From a virus: a DNA stretch of 38,707 bases. Made by a program: the position numbers and the translations under genes. The DNA is taken from the IMG/VR virus record IMGVR_UViG_3300036398_002300, positions 1-38,707 of that record, one strand, 5' to 3'. The notes under the pieces are model-generated. The model ran no database searches. It was not told the origin of the DNA and worked only from the letters and a program-made list of their open reading frames with translations. This document shows positions 15,679 to 21,959 of this stretch, piece by piece (the first letter of the stretch is position 1; each line of letters starts with the position of its first letter).

Positions 15679-16350
15679 TCACTGCACCGTCATGCGAGCG
15701 ACAACGGTCACGGTGGAGCCGGTGTCGGACGTGATCGTGAAGCTCGTCTGGTACGAGCCAGCCGAGAGTCCGCCGCGGTTGACGGTCAGCATTCGAGAGG
15801 CCGTCTGCGTGGACACGGTCCCGGTGAACGGCTCTTGGATGGAGAGCCACGGATCGAGCGGCTGGTTGATCGTGAAGTTCAGCGATGAGCCGACGTCAGA
15901 CGAGATGTTCATCTGGAGCGAAGACGTCGTGTTGCCGAAGTTCAGTTCCGAAGGGCTGACGTTCAGACCACCAGCAAGCGTCGGCTGGAGGTTGAAGTTG
16001 ATGACCTTGTTCTCTTGGTCGGCGACCGAGGCAGACGCAGTATCCTGCTCGTAGCCGTTGGCCGAAGCGACCAGCAGGTAAAGCTGGTTCGGGGTAAGCT
16101 GCTCGGTGAGCAGGTACTTGCCGTCGGAGTTCGTGATGTCCTCCGTAGTTGGAGGGTTCGTGGAAACACGAACGCCCTGAATGGGCTGGTTCGTCACTCG
16201 GTCGACAACGCGACCGCTGAGCGACGTGACGCCAACCTGCGGGTCACGGCTGCGACCATCGTCAGTACCGGGTTCTCCGCCGCAGGAGAGCATAAAGAAA
16301 GTAATCGCGAAGAAAGTAATCGCGTCAGTTTGTTCAATAGTTTGTGACAT
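15679..16350 (-). CDS. Lipoprotein with carboxypeptidase-regulatory-like and BACON-like domains, 223 aa
   Basis: The N terminus MSQTIEQTDAITFFAITFFMLSCGG is a long hydrophobic signal with lipobox MLSC. The first domain (SGRVVDRVTNQPIQGVRVST... NSDGKYLL) is the same fold as in the downstream lipoprotein. The second (LNVSPSELNFGNT... PWLSIQEPF... NRGGLSAGSYQTSFTI) has the pattern of BACON-type surface beta domains. The first ten residues and the leader are copied from the neighbouring gene at 16376-16801, and the ITFF-AITFF core comes from a 15-bp tandem repeat, so the signal seems recently assembled. It is co-transcribed with the 14615-15676 gene. Confidence 0.74.
   Translation of the reverse strand: MSQTIEQTDAITFFAITFFMLSCGGEPGTDDGRSRDPQVGVTSLSGRVVDRVTNQPIQGVRVSTNPPTTEDITNSDGKYLLTEQLTPNQLYLLVASANGYEQDTASASVADQENKVINFNLQPTLAGGLNVSPSELNFGNTTSSLQMNISSDVGSSLNFTINQPLDPWLSIQEPFTGTVSTQTASRMLTVNRGGLSAGSYQTSFTITSDTGSTVTVVARMTVQ
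16295..16324 (-). repeat. 15-bp tandem duplication in signal-peptide codons
   Basis: AAGAAAGTAATCGCG occurs twice in a row at 16295-16309 and 16310-16324. It encodes the repeated hydrophobic ITFF units just before the lipobox and lengthens the signal core by five residues. Confidence 0.85.
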
Positions 16351-16380
16351 TTTGTTTCCTTGGTTTGTTATAGGTTCAAA
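16325..16380 (-). repeat. Direct repeat, copy B (leader and first codons)
   Basis: This 56-base block matches 16776-16832 except for one missing T. It contains the stop codon of the upstream gene, the intergenic leader, the start codon and the first ten codons (MSQTIEQTDA). More diverged similarity continues to about 16458 in the coding tail. It is likely a product of unequal recombination. Confidence 0.92.
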
Positions 16381-16801
16381 CAGCAGTCAGCTTATACTTC
16401 TTGCCATCAATCTCCACAACCTTACCATCACAAGTATCCTTATTGAGTTTTTCAAGTCCGTTATGCTGTAGGGAGAAGGCGACGGCGACGGCGAGGGTGA
16501 GGGCGAGGGTGCTGCGAGGCCTCCTCCCGTCAAGGGCGAGGGTGAGGGCGAAGGCGAGGGCGAAGGTGAGATTGTGCTTTCCATCAAAGTCAAAAACAAG
16601 CTTGTTGTTGACAACAAGTTGATCACCTTTGCGAGAAAACTTATATTCCCGCTTATTCTTCAAAAGTGGATAATTATATTCCTTGCGAAGTCGGTTTGTC
16701 TCTGTAAACCAAAAATCATTCAGCACATAATCAACACCCTCTTCCATATTATGGAAGGTATTACGAATAGCAGCATCAGTTTGTTCAATAGTTTGTGACA
16801 T
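16376..16801 (-). CDS. Chimeric small protein with a repeat-encoded hydrophobic hairpin, 141 aa
   Basis: The frame starts MSQTIEQTDAAIRNTFHNM and has a polar, Tyr-rich first half. The middle is TFALAFALTLAL, a short polar turn DGRRPRS, then TLALTLAVAVAFSL: two hydrophobic stretches that could insert as a membrane hairpin. This part is written by a GARGGY-type DNA repeat. The tail GLEKLNKDTCDGKVVEIDG is homologous to the broken short frame upstream (16828-16912). The start follows the shared leader; a ribosome site (AAGGAAACAAA) is modest. No family is recognised. Confidence 0.55.
   Translation of the reverse strand: MSQTIEQTDAAIRNTFHNMEEGVDYVLNDFWFTETNRLRKEYNYPLLKNKREYKFSRKGDQLVVNNKLVFDFDGKHNLTFALAFALTLALDGRRPRSTLALTLAVAVAFSLQHNGLEKLNKDTCDGKVVEIDGKKYKLTAV
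16471..16570 (+). repeat. Purine-rich GARGGY hexanucleotide repeat in two arms
   Basis: On the plus strand, units such as GAGGGC, GAGGGT and GAAGGC run from 16471 to 16512 and again from 16532 to 16570, separated by a roughly 20-base spacer that contains the palindrome GAGGCCTC. The plus strand is G-rich and free of long T runs, so G-quadruplex or triplex structure is possible. On the minus strand one frame reads (SP)n and the used frame reads alternating Ala/Leu/Thr. Confidence 0.88.
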
Positions 16802-16832
16802 TTTGTTTTCCTTGGTTTGTTATAGGTTCAAA
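16776..16832 (-). repeat. Direct repeat, copy A (leader and first codons)
   Basis: This is the partner of 16325-16380, with a single-base difference in length. Copy A precedes the 16376-16801 gene and carries the original-looking stop codon, leader and ATG. Confidence 0.92.
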
Positions 16833-16912
16833 ACTTGCGACCGTCAATCTGGACAACCTTGCCCGCAAGTATCTGACTTCAACTTTTCAAGCCCAACAAG
16901 AACCTTGTTCAT
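16828..16912 (-). pseudogene. Frameshifted short paralogue of the 16376-16801 tail
   Basis: An ATG at 16912 behind a perfect AAGGAGG opens MNKVLVGLEKLKSDTCGQG and stops after 22 codons at 16844. Compared with the tail GLEKLNKDTCDGKVVEIDGKKYKL of the next gene, a 2-base deletion after the TGC codon shifts the frame. With it restored, the bases read GKVVQIDGRKF and end at the TGA at 16828-16830, the same stop that sits inside the direct repeat. It could also be a live 22-residue peptide in the shifted frame. Confidence 0.6.
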
Positions 16913-16930
16913 TGGTTCCTCCTTGAAGGA

Positions 16931-16959
16931 ACAATAAACACAGAACTTTGTTTCGTCAA
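16931..16959 (-). promoter_or_regulatory. Sigma70-like promoter of the lipoprotein locus
   Basis: On the minus strand, TTGACG (16959-16954) and TATTGT (16936-16931) are separated by 17 bases, with GCGC before the -35 box as at the other two promoters. Transcription would start near 16924, only about 12 bases before the ATG at 16912, so the transcript would begin almost at the AAGGAGG site. Confidence 0.62.
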
Positions 16960-16995
16960 GCGCGATTGTCGAGTTTTTCGACACAACTTTGAATA

Positions 16996-17044
16996 GCAAG
17001 CTTTTGCAAGCTCTATGCCCCTAATATCAGGGCGTAAAGCTTGC
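16996..17044. other. Nested stem-loop between small genes
   Basis: GCAAGCTTT (16996-17004) pairs with AAAGCTTGC (17036-17044). Inside it GCCC (17017-17020) pairs with GGGC (17030-17033). No U-run follows on either strand, so it is not a clear intrinsic terminator. It overlaps the end of the short frame at 17013-17099 and precedes the promoter at 16959. Confidence 0.55.
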
Positions 17045-17099
17045 ATATCATAAACATTAGTATTGCACTAAATATGCCAACTTCAATAGAAAATGGCAT
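17013..17099 (-). CDS. Putative 28-aa membrane peptide
   Basis: An ATG two bases after the stop of the upstream gene opens MPFSIEVGIFSAILMFMICKLYALILGA, then TAG. The peptide is one continuous hydrophobic helix. There is no strong ribosome site, but the position allows coupling with the gene ending at 17102. The AT-rich composition differs from the flanking early genes. A chance frame is possible at this length. Confidence 0.35.
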   Translation of the reverse strand: MPFSIEVGIFSAILMFMICKLYALILGA

Positions 17100-17101
17100 A
17101 G

Positions 17102-17302
17102 TTAGTGCTTTGCCAGCTTCTGGCGAAGACGGTCCAAGGAGGTACGGCCGTCGGCTGGTAGCTCGCTGTTCTCAAGGCTTTCAAGAACGGCTTTGCAGGC
17201 AGCAACCAGTTCGTCTCGCTGCTCCTTGAGACGCTGTGCTTCCAGCCGGGCTTTGTCGCGCTCGGCTCTGATGTTGTCGTAAGCTATGGCGTATGCGTTC
17301 AT
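17102..17302 (-). CDS. Small coiled-coil protein, 66 aa
   Basis: The ATG overlaps the stop of the endonuclease gene (CTATGA). The product is a charged helix throughout (IRAERDKARLEAQRLKEQRDELV), then a short linker and a basic end (RLRQKLAKH). It resembles the small helical proteins of the early run. The tight overlap with an endonuclease suggests the latter's end was fitted to a pre-existing gene, or that the two moved together. Confidence 0.6.
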   Translation of the reverse strand: MNAYAIAYDNIRAERDKARLEAQRLKEQRDELVAACKAVLESLENSELPADGRTSLDRLRQKLAKH

Positions 17303-19068
17303 AGTGTCATCTCGTATACCAAGTTACCGCAATCCCAGATACGGTCCCAACCGTTGGACAGAACGTTTTCTACTTCTGACTTTGCTGGGTCGAAGTTATC
17401 GAGCAGTTCTGGCAGCCTATGCTTTTGAAAGCGTACGCGGGAGTGCAGCACCGTTGGTTCTTCTGGTCGGAAGTAGAAGTAGTTGGGCGCAGAGGCTCTG
17501 GTCAGCTTGAAGCCGCTGCTCTCGTACATGCCCCCGGCTGACCATCGCCTATCGGCAAAAGACACTATGTGCTTCGGCCTGTAGTTTATAACAAAGTGCT
17601 TCAGTATCTTTGAGAAGCCACCTACGACGTAGTGACCGGCAAGGTTGGCAAAGCGAAGAAGCTCGAACGAGTTATCTCCTGTGCCGTAACGATTGTGGCC
17701 GAAAGTCGCCAGCGCTACCAGCGTGCCTTTGTGATAGCAGCCCAGCTTAACGCGGCTTCCGACCGTTCCTTGCAGATGGTTACGCTCTAGGAACCCAGAC
17801 GCTTCTTGTGTTGTTACAACACAAACCTCAGTGTTTCTGGCCATGATCTTATTTGAGGTCTTACCCATCTTGTTAAGCAGCATACTTTGAACCAATGGCT
17901 TGTTTACTGCCCACTCGTTGCTGAACACTCGTAGAAGCCTTATACCTTTTCTTTCCAAGGCTTGGAGAGCCTGAACCCGCACAGAGCGAGTCACGCCTGA
18001 GAGTTCAGACGTTTGGACTACGTCATCGAAGACGACGCCTACCTGCTGGTCTGAAGCAAGGGCATCAACGAGCACACCGTCTACTCTTACGCCTCTTTCA
18101 ATAGAGACGTGCGACGATAAGAAGTTCTGGAGGTCGATGACCTCCGCCGGTCTGGTCTTGGCAACGTGTGCTCTCTGAGCGTTCTCTCTACGAGAAATCC
18201 AAGCTAGGTTCTCAAGCCGAGGGTCTTGTGGGTTTTCGTTGAGGTGACCAACGACAAAGCCTTCGGTCTTGGGAGGCAGGAATGCCTCTGCTACCAGAAC
18301 ATGAATCATCTTGTTCTGGTAACCAGACGAGGTCCTAAGCTGAACCCTCAAGTACCCCTGACCAGTGGACTGAGGGTTCATGAGCCTACGGCTTTTCGTC
18401 GAGAACACCCGACCCTGAGATGAAATCCAATAACCAGACAGGTCATCTTTGAGACGCTGCCACTCTTCCTTTGCTAGAGGCTCAACAAAGGACGTTGGCG
18501 GCTCGTCAGTCCCTTGGTGCGGTCCTTCTCTCTTCTTGCCTCCGGCACCGGGACGCCAAGTGCCCGGTGCTCGCGGTCGAGGTAAGGGAGGAACCTCTGT
18601 CAGGTCGGCGTAGGTAGTACCGTATACAGCGTTGTGTATTGTTCCTTCGGTTACTTTTAGCTCAGAGGCTATCTGCCGTAGTGAGCAGCCAGTGGAGCAC
18701 CTTCTCCGTGCTTCATAGACCTGTTCTTCTGTCAGAACCGCCTTTGTCCCACGCCTACGCTGGCGCAGGACGGCAGAAGCGCGAAGAGCGTTTTCCTGTC
18801 TGGTTACCCATTCCAAGTTGGAAACGCTGTTGTTCTCTGTGTTTCCGTCCTTGTGGTCGACCACGTAGTCTGTTGTTGGTCTAGGGCCGAGCCAAGTGGT
18901 GGCGATAAGCTCGTGTACGAAGCGTGTCTCGCCTTGCAATATAACTATAAAGTACCCGACCTTCGACTTCTTTTGCTTTATGGTCTTGTTGGTCAGCAAC
19001 GACCAGACGGTGCCATCCCGGCTGACGAGGTAGTTACCGACGTTGCGCCAGTCTTCAGGTGAGAGCAT
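17299..19068 (-). CDS. Composite homing endonuclease: two NUMOD4/HNH units, HTH, Vsr-like and C-terminal GNAT-like region
   Basis: Residues (from the TTG at 19134) 27-117 hold a NUMOD4-type start (EDWRNVGNYLVSRDG) and an HNH core (VVDHKDGNTENNSVSNLEWV). Residues 135-175 are a helix-turn-helix (SLRQIASELKVTEGTIHNAV). Residues 222-322 repeat the NUMOD4/HNH plan, with H297 kept but the preceding Asp replaced (VVGHLNENPQD). Residues 345-415 resemble the Vsr/EDxHD nuclease fold (GVRVDGVLVDALASDQQVG...). The end (LGCYHKGTLVALATFGHNRYG... SFADRRWSAGGMYESSGF) is a region often joined to such nucleases in large phages. The ATG at 19068 is preferred; the longer TTG start has no ribosome site. It lies beside the capsid gene. 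Confidence 0.82.
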   Translation of the reverse strand: MLSPEDWRNVGNYLVSRDGTVWSLLTNKTIKQKKSKVGYFIVILQGETRFVHELIATTWLGPRPTTDYVVDHKDGNTENNSVSNLEWVTRQENALRASAVLRQRRRGTKAVLTEEQVYEARRRCSTGCSLRQIASELKVTEGTIHNAVYGTTYADLTEVPPLPRPRAPGTWRPGAGGKKREGPHQGTDEPPTSFVEPLAKEEWQRLKDDLSGYWISSQGRVFSTKSRRLMNPQSTGQGYLRVQLRTSSGYQNKMIHVLVAEAFLPPKTEGFVVGHLNENPQDPRLENLAWISRRENAQRAHVAKTRPAEVIDLQNFLSSHVSIERGVRVDGVLVDALASDQQVGVVFDDVVQTSELSGVTRSVRVQALQALERKGIRLLRVFSNEWAVNKPLVQSMLLNKMGKTSNKIMARNTEVCVVTTQEASGFLERNHLQGTVGSRVKLGCYHKGTLVALATFGHNRYGTGDNSFELLRFANLAGHYVVGGFSKILKHFVINYRPKHIVSFADRRWSAGGMYESSGFKLTRASAPNYFYFRPEEPTVLHSRVRFQKHRLPELLDNFDPAKSEVENVLSNGWDRIWDCGNLVYEMTL

Positions 19069-19154
19069 GACCAAGGCTAGCACAGGCCAGACGCTCGTGG
19101 GTGGATTTCTGTAGTCAGGCTGCTGTAGTACCAAAGGCGAGAGCGAGAGAAAAG

Positions 19155-19184
19155 AAAACGGGAGCCATTGCTGGCTCCCGTTTT
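19155..19184 (-). terminator. Strong intrinsic terminator after the major capsid gene
   Basis: A 12-bp stem (AAAACGGGAGCC with GGCTCCCGTTTT) and a 6-base loop lie 23 bases past the capsid stop on the minus strand, followed by TTTT and CTTTTC. The T/A flanks make it bidirectional. It would separate late head transcription from the endonuclease and lipoprotein locus. Confidence 0.88.
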
Positions 19185-19206
19185 ACTTGTCCTTTCAAGG
19201 ACTTAT

Positions 19207-20313
19207 TCAGGCGCGGCTGCCGAGCGAGACGGCGCGGTCCATGACGAACATCGACTCGATGCCCATCATGTAGAAGCCACGGCGCGGGGCACCGAGCGGG
19301 TAGTGATTGATCTCAGTCGACTGAAGCTCGCGACGGACACCACGCTGGCCGAGGGCCACCGGGGTACCGAGCACGAACACCTCGCCCGGCTGGAGAACGC
19401 GGAGCGTCTCATAGCGGAAGCCGTCGGTGATGAGCTTCATGTTCAGGAGGCTGCCGAGGCGGCCTTCCATGATCAACTGGTACTTATGGACAGGCTCCCA
19501 CCACGACGTGAAGCTCGGGTCGGCAATCATGTCGTCCCAGAGGTCGAAGCTGAAGAGCATGTGCGCCGCCGGGATACCGTTCGCAGCAACCTGCGTACGG
19601 AGAGCGGTGAGCACCTGCGGGGTGAACGTCGCGAACGACACCGGAGCGTTGAACACGCCCGAGGTCGAGAGCAGCAGCGAGCGCAGGATGCGGTCCTGAC
19701 GGACCATCAGCGCCTCAAGGCTGTCTTGGAACTTCGCATCCAGAAGGTCCGGGCCAGCCTGAGCAAGCTCGCGCTCCTCAATCAGGACCTGACACTGGAG
19801 GTAGTAGTCCGCAGGGTAGAAGTACGCCTGCTCGATGATCTGAGCGATACCCTCGCCGTCATTCACCACTTGGAACGCCGTGACGTCCTTGCGGCGGATG
19901 CGAACGCGGTTGTCCTGACCGTCGACCACGTCCTTGCGAGCAAGGACCTGCGACGTGAAGCCCTGACGGTTCAGGGTCTCCCACACGTCCTCAGCGAACA
20001 CCTCGCCCATGACCTTCATGCGGTCGTCGCCCGAGTTGAACGCCGAGAGCAGGGTCTCGTGGCGCTCGGCCTTCGCCTGAAGCTTGGCCTTCTGCTCGGT
20101 CGGGTCCTCGAAGCCAGCGCCGATCTCGCCACCCTGCACCATCGAGTGCAGAGCGTTGATCTTCGCAGCAAGGTCCTTCATGTCGTAGGCGTTGATGTCG
20201 CCTGCGTCATTGGTCATGCGGCCACCAGCAGCAACAACGTTGCCACCAGACTTCTTCGCGAATCCGGGCATACCGCCAATGACGGGGTCCCGCGTCTTCT
20301 TATACAGGTTCAT
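19207..20313 (-). CDS. Major capsid protein (HK97 fold), 368 aa
   Basis: The ATG has AGAGGAGATG upstream, one of the best ribosome sites in the window, as expected for the most abundant protein. The N-terminal 60 residues look like a propeptide-like arm. The body has helical and strand segments in the order of HK97-type capsids (AYFYPADYYLQCQVLIEERE; RQDRILRSLLLSTSGVFNAPV) and ends with an alternating strand region (GAPRRGFYMMGIESMFVMDRAVSLGSRA). It is the last gene of the head module and is closed by a strong terminator, with a hairpin-rich leader upstream. Whether the N-terminal arm is cleaved by the neighbouring protease is not shown. Confidence 0.88.
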   Translation of the reverse strand: MNLYKKTRDPVIGGMPGFAKKSGGNVVAAGGRMTNDAGDINAYDMKDLAAKINALHSMVQGGEIGAGFEDPTEQKAKLQAKAERHETLLSAFNSGDDRMKVMGEVFAEDVWETLNRQGFTSQVLARKDVVDGQDNRVRIRRKDVTAFQVVNDGEGIAQIIEQAYFYPADYYLQCQVLIEERELAQAGPDLLDAKFQDSLEALMVRQDRILRSLLLSTSGVFNAPVSFATFTPQVLTALRTQVAANGIPAAHMLFSFDLWDDMIADPSFTSWWEPVHKYQLIMEGRLGSLLNMKLITDGFRYETLRVLQPGEVFVLGTPVALGQRGVRRELQSTEINHYPLGAPRRGFYMMGIESMFVMDRAVSLGSRA

Positions 20314-20336
20314 GACATCTCCTCTTAGGGGCCTTT

Positions 20337-20525
20337 CCTCGCTTCGGGTGAATTCGGCCCCGAAGTATCAAGTGAAGCGAGGAAGTTGTACTGGGCGGGA
20401 AGCCCCTGTTAGGATCAAGCCGTTGAGTGCTTTACGCTCTCAATCGAGATTGTGGAGAGGAAACCAGATTTGTCTGTTTTCCTCTCGCCAAGAGATAGAA
20501 AGTTTTTGTCTCTCTAACTCTTGGC
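20337..20525 (-). promoter_or_regulatory. Hairpin-rich 5' leader of the capsid gene
   Basis: Five stem-loops fill the 219 bases between the stop of the 126-aa gene and the capsid ATG: 20487-20525 (GCCAAGAG/CTCTTGGC), 20455-20486 (GAGAGGAAA/TTTCCTCTC with an inner CAGA/TCTG), 20423-20443, 20393-20405 (GGGC/GCCC) and 20337-20382 (CCTCGCTTC/GAAGCGAGG). None has a good T-run. RNA processing, stability or leader control are possible. No promoter was found inside. Confidence 0.6.
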
Positions 20526-20532
20526 TTATTAT

Positions 20533-20913
20533 TCAGTTCTTTTTCACCGGTAGCGTGATTGGATGGTCGTGCCCGTAGTGGGCCTTGTACTCTTTCTTCT
20601 CTTGGTCAGTTGGCCGCATCTTCCGCATCCAGTGCTGACCGATGTCCTCGCCTTTCGCGTTGTACATCGTGAAGAAGTAGTCGTGAGGCACCATCTTGTC
20701 TTCGCCGTTTGGCAGCTTCACCTTCTGCGCTTTACCGGTCTTCGACTTCTTGACCTGACTACGATACTTACGGAGTTTGTGATGCTCTGTATCGTCAGTC
20801 TGGTCGTTCGTCGTTGCGGTCAGCGCCGCCGGGCGGAGCAACCAGCGCCTCGTTGGGGAGTCACACGCAGCCATTAGCTGCGCGTAATCCGAGAACGATA
20901 TGCTTGGAATCAA
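20533..20913 (-). CDS. Small unknown head-region protein, 126 aa
   Basis: The frame is open from a TTG that overlaps the upstream TGA. No ribosome site is visible there, and an ATG fourteen codons in is the alternative, so the start is uncertain. The protein has a basic, Lys-rich middle (KLRKYRSQVKKSKTGKAQKVKL) and a Tyr/His-rich C terminus (HDYFFTMYNAKGEDIGQHWM). It lies between the acidic protein and the capsid gene, a position where small head proteins are common. The function is unknown. Confidence 0.6.
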   Translation of the reverse strand: MIPSISFSDYAQLMAACDSPTRRWLLRPAALTATTNDQTDDTEHHKLRKYRSQVKKSKTGKAQKVKLPNGEDKMVPHDYFFTMYNAKGEDIGQHWMRKMRPTDQEKKEYKAHYGHDHPITLPVKKN

Positions 20914-21845
20914 CGCGCCCGAGTTGGGGCGCGTCGCGCTAAAGGGGCGAGCGCCTCACGCATCCCACCCTTCTGCGTCGAAGCGACCGGCTTCGCAGCC
21001 GCCTTGACGGCAGGCTTCGCAACCGGCTTCGCAGGAGCGCGAACGCTCGAAAGGCGAGCCGAGATTTCACGCAGCTTGCGGACAGCGTCGTTGGTGTCGT
21101 TCTGCTTGGTCGCAGCAGCCTGACGGCGTGAGCCGTGCAACTGCTCGCCGCTCTTCATGGCCTTGTGCTCTTCAGCTTCCGAGGACTCGTCCTCTTCCTG
21201 CGACGACTCCGGCTCGTCCTCCTCTTCCGACTCCGCCTTGAGCATCTTCAGGGCGTTGGCGGCGAGAGCAAGAGCGGCGACGGCAAGCTCCTCGTCGGCG
21301 TCGACTTCGTCTTCAGCGATCTCGCCCATCTCGATCAGGCCAAGGTCACCAAGGTCACCAACGAACTCCTGCGGAATGTCGAGACCATCGACTTCCATCA
21401 GCGGAGCCTCGGACTCGCCCTCTTCCATATCCATGTCCGACATGTCCATGTCGTCCATCGAGAGCGGAGCCATGTCGTCGGCCTCGGGAGCGAGGACGTC
21501 GCTGTCCATCTCCTCATCCATCATGTCGTCTTCCGACATGTGAGCGTCGTCCATGTTCATACCGGCGGCTGCGTCGTCCTCAGCCATCTCGTCCATGGCC
21601 ATGTCGTCGGCTGACTCTTCGTCGCCTTCCATGTCCATGTCGTCTTCGGCCTCGGACTCCATGTCCTCGACGTCTTCCTCAGCGTCGTCTTCCGCCGCGG
21701 TCACAAGCTGGCTATGAATCGCTTGGACTTCCTTCATTGTTGCAACAATGACCTTACGGTCGGCGGGGGAGGCGTCCTGATAGGCAGCCTTGAGACCGCT
21801 CATCGCCATACGGAGCTTAGTAGCGGCCAACTTCGTGTTCTTCAT
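20910..21845 (-). CDS. Highly acidic Met/Asp-rich head-region protein, 311 aa
   Basis: Residues about 50-150 are almost purely acidic with regular Met (DDMDMEGDEESADDMAMDEM), and 200-235 are Glu/Ser-rich. The first 45 residues are a basic helix (KLRMAMSGLKAAYQDASPAD). The last 70 are basic and Ala/Pro/Lys-rich (APAKPVAKPAVKAAAKPVA). The charge layout suggests an internal scaffold or core protein. Its position between decoration-like and capsid genes supports a head role. The exact function is not recognised, and the acidic run may also be an assembly chaperone or DNA mimic. Confidence 0.72.
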   Translation of the reverse strand: MKNTKLAATKLRMAMSGLKAAYQDASPADRKVIVATMKEVQAIHSQLVTAAEDDAEEDVEDMESEAEDDMDMEGDEESADDMAMDEMAEDDAAAGMNMDDAHMSEDDMMDEEMDSDVLAPEADDMAPLSMDDMDMSDMDMEEGESEAPLMEVDGLDIPQEFVGDLGDLGLIEMGEIAEDEVDADEELAVAALALAANALKMLKAESEEEDEPESSQEEDESSEAEEHKAMKSGEQLHGSRRQAAATKQNDTNDAVRKLREISARLSSVRAPAKPVAKPAVKAAAKPVASTQKGGMREALAPLARRAPTRAR

Positions 21846-21916
21846 TGGATTCTCTCTGGGCTAGAGCGGGAAAGTGGTCTTGGTTTCAGGGATACCAAGG
21901 AAACCCATGGGTGAAA

Positions 21917-21948
21917 CGGAGGCTCCCAACCGAAGTCGAGAGCCTCCG
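21917..21948 (-). terminator. Stem-loop after the decoration-like gene
   Basis: CGGAGGCTC (21917-21925) pairs with GAGCCTCCG (21940-21948), followed on the minus strand by TTTCACC. The T-run is short, so termination may be partial. A second weaker hairpin (CTTGGT/ACCAAG) follows downstream, before the next gene. Confidence 0.55.
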
Positions 21949-21959
21949 CTTCAGGTCAT

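Noticed and set aside
14891-16054. Plus-strand open frame (387 codons) opposite the lipoprotein genes
   Set aside because: The minus strand has lipoboxes and domains; the plus frame has low-complexity Arg/Thr-rich content without motifs.
19168-20328. Long plus-strand open frame (386 codons) opposite the major capsid gene
   Set aside because: It is a shadow: composition is Arg/Leu/His-rich, it has no ribosome site, and the minus strand encodes a clear capsid protein.
20314-20532. tRNA gene or small RNA gene
   Set aside because: Stem-loops are separate and none gives a cloverleaf or a CCA end; no tRNA was seen in the window.
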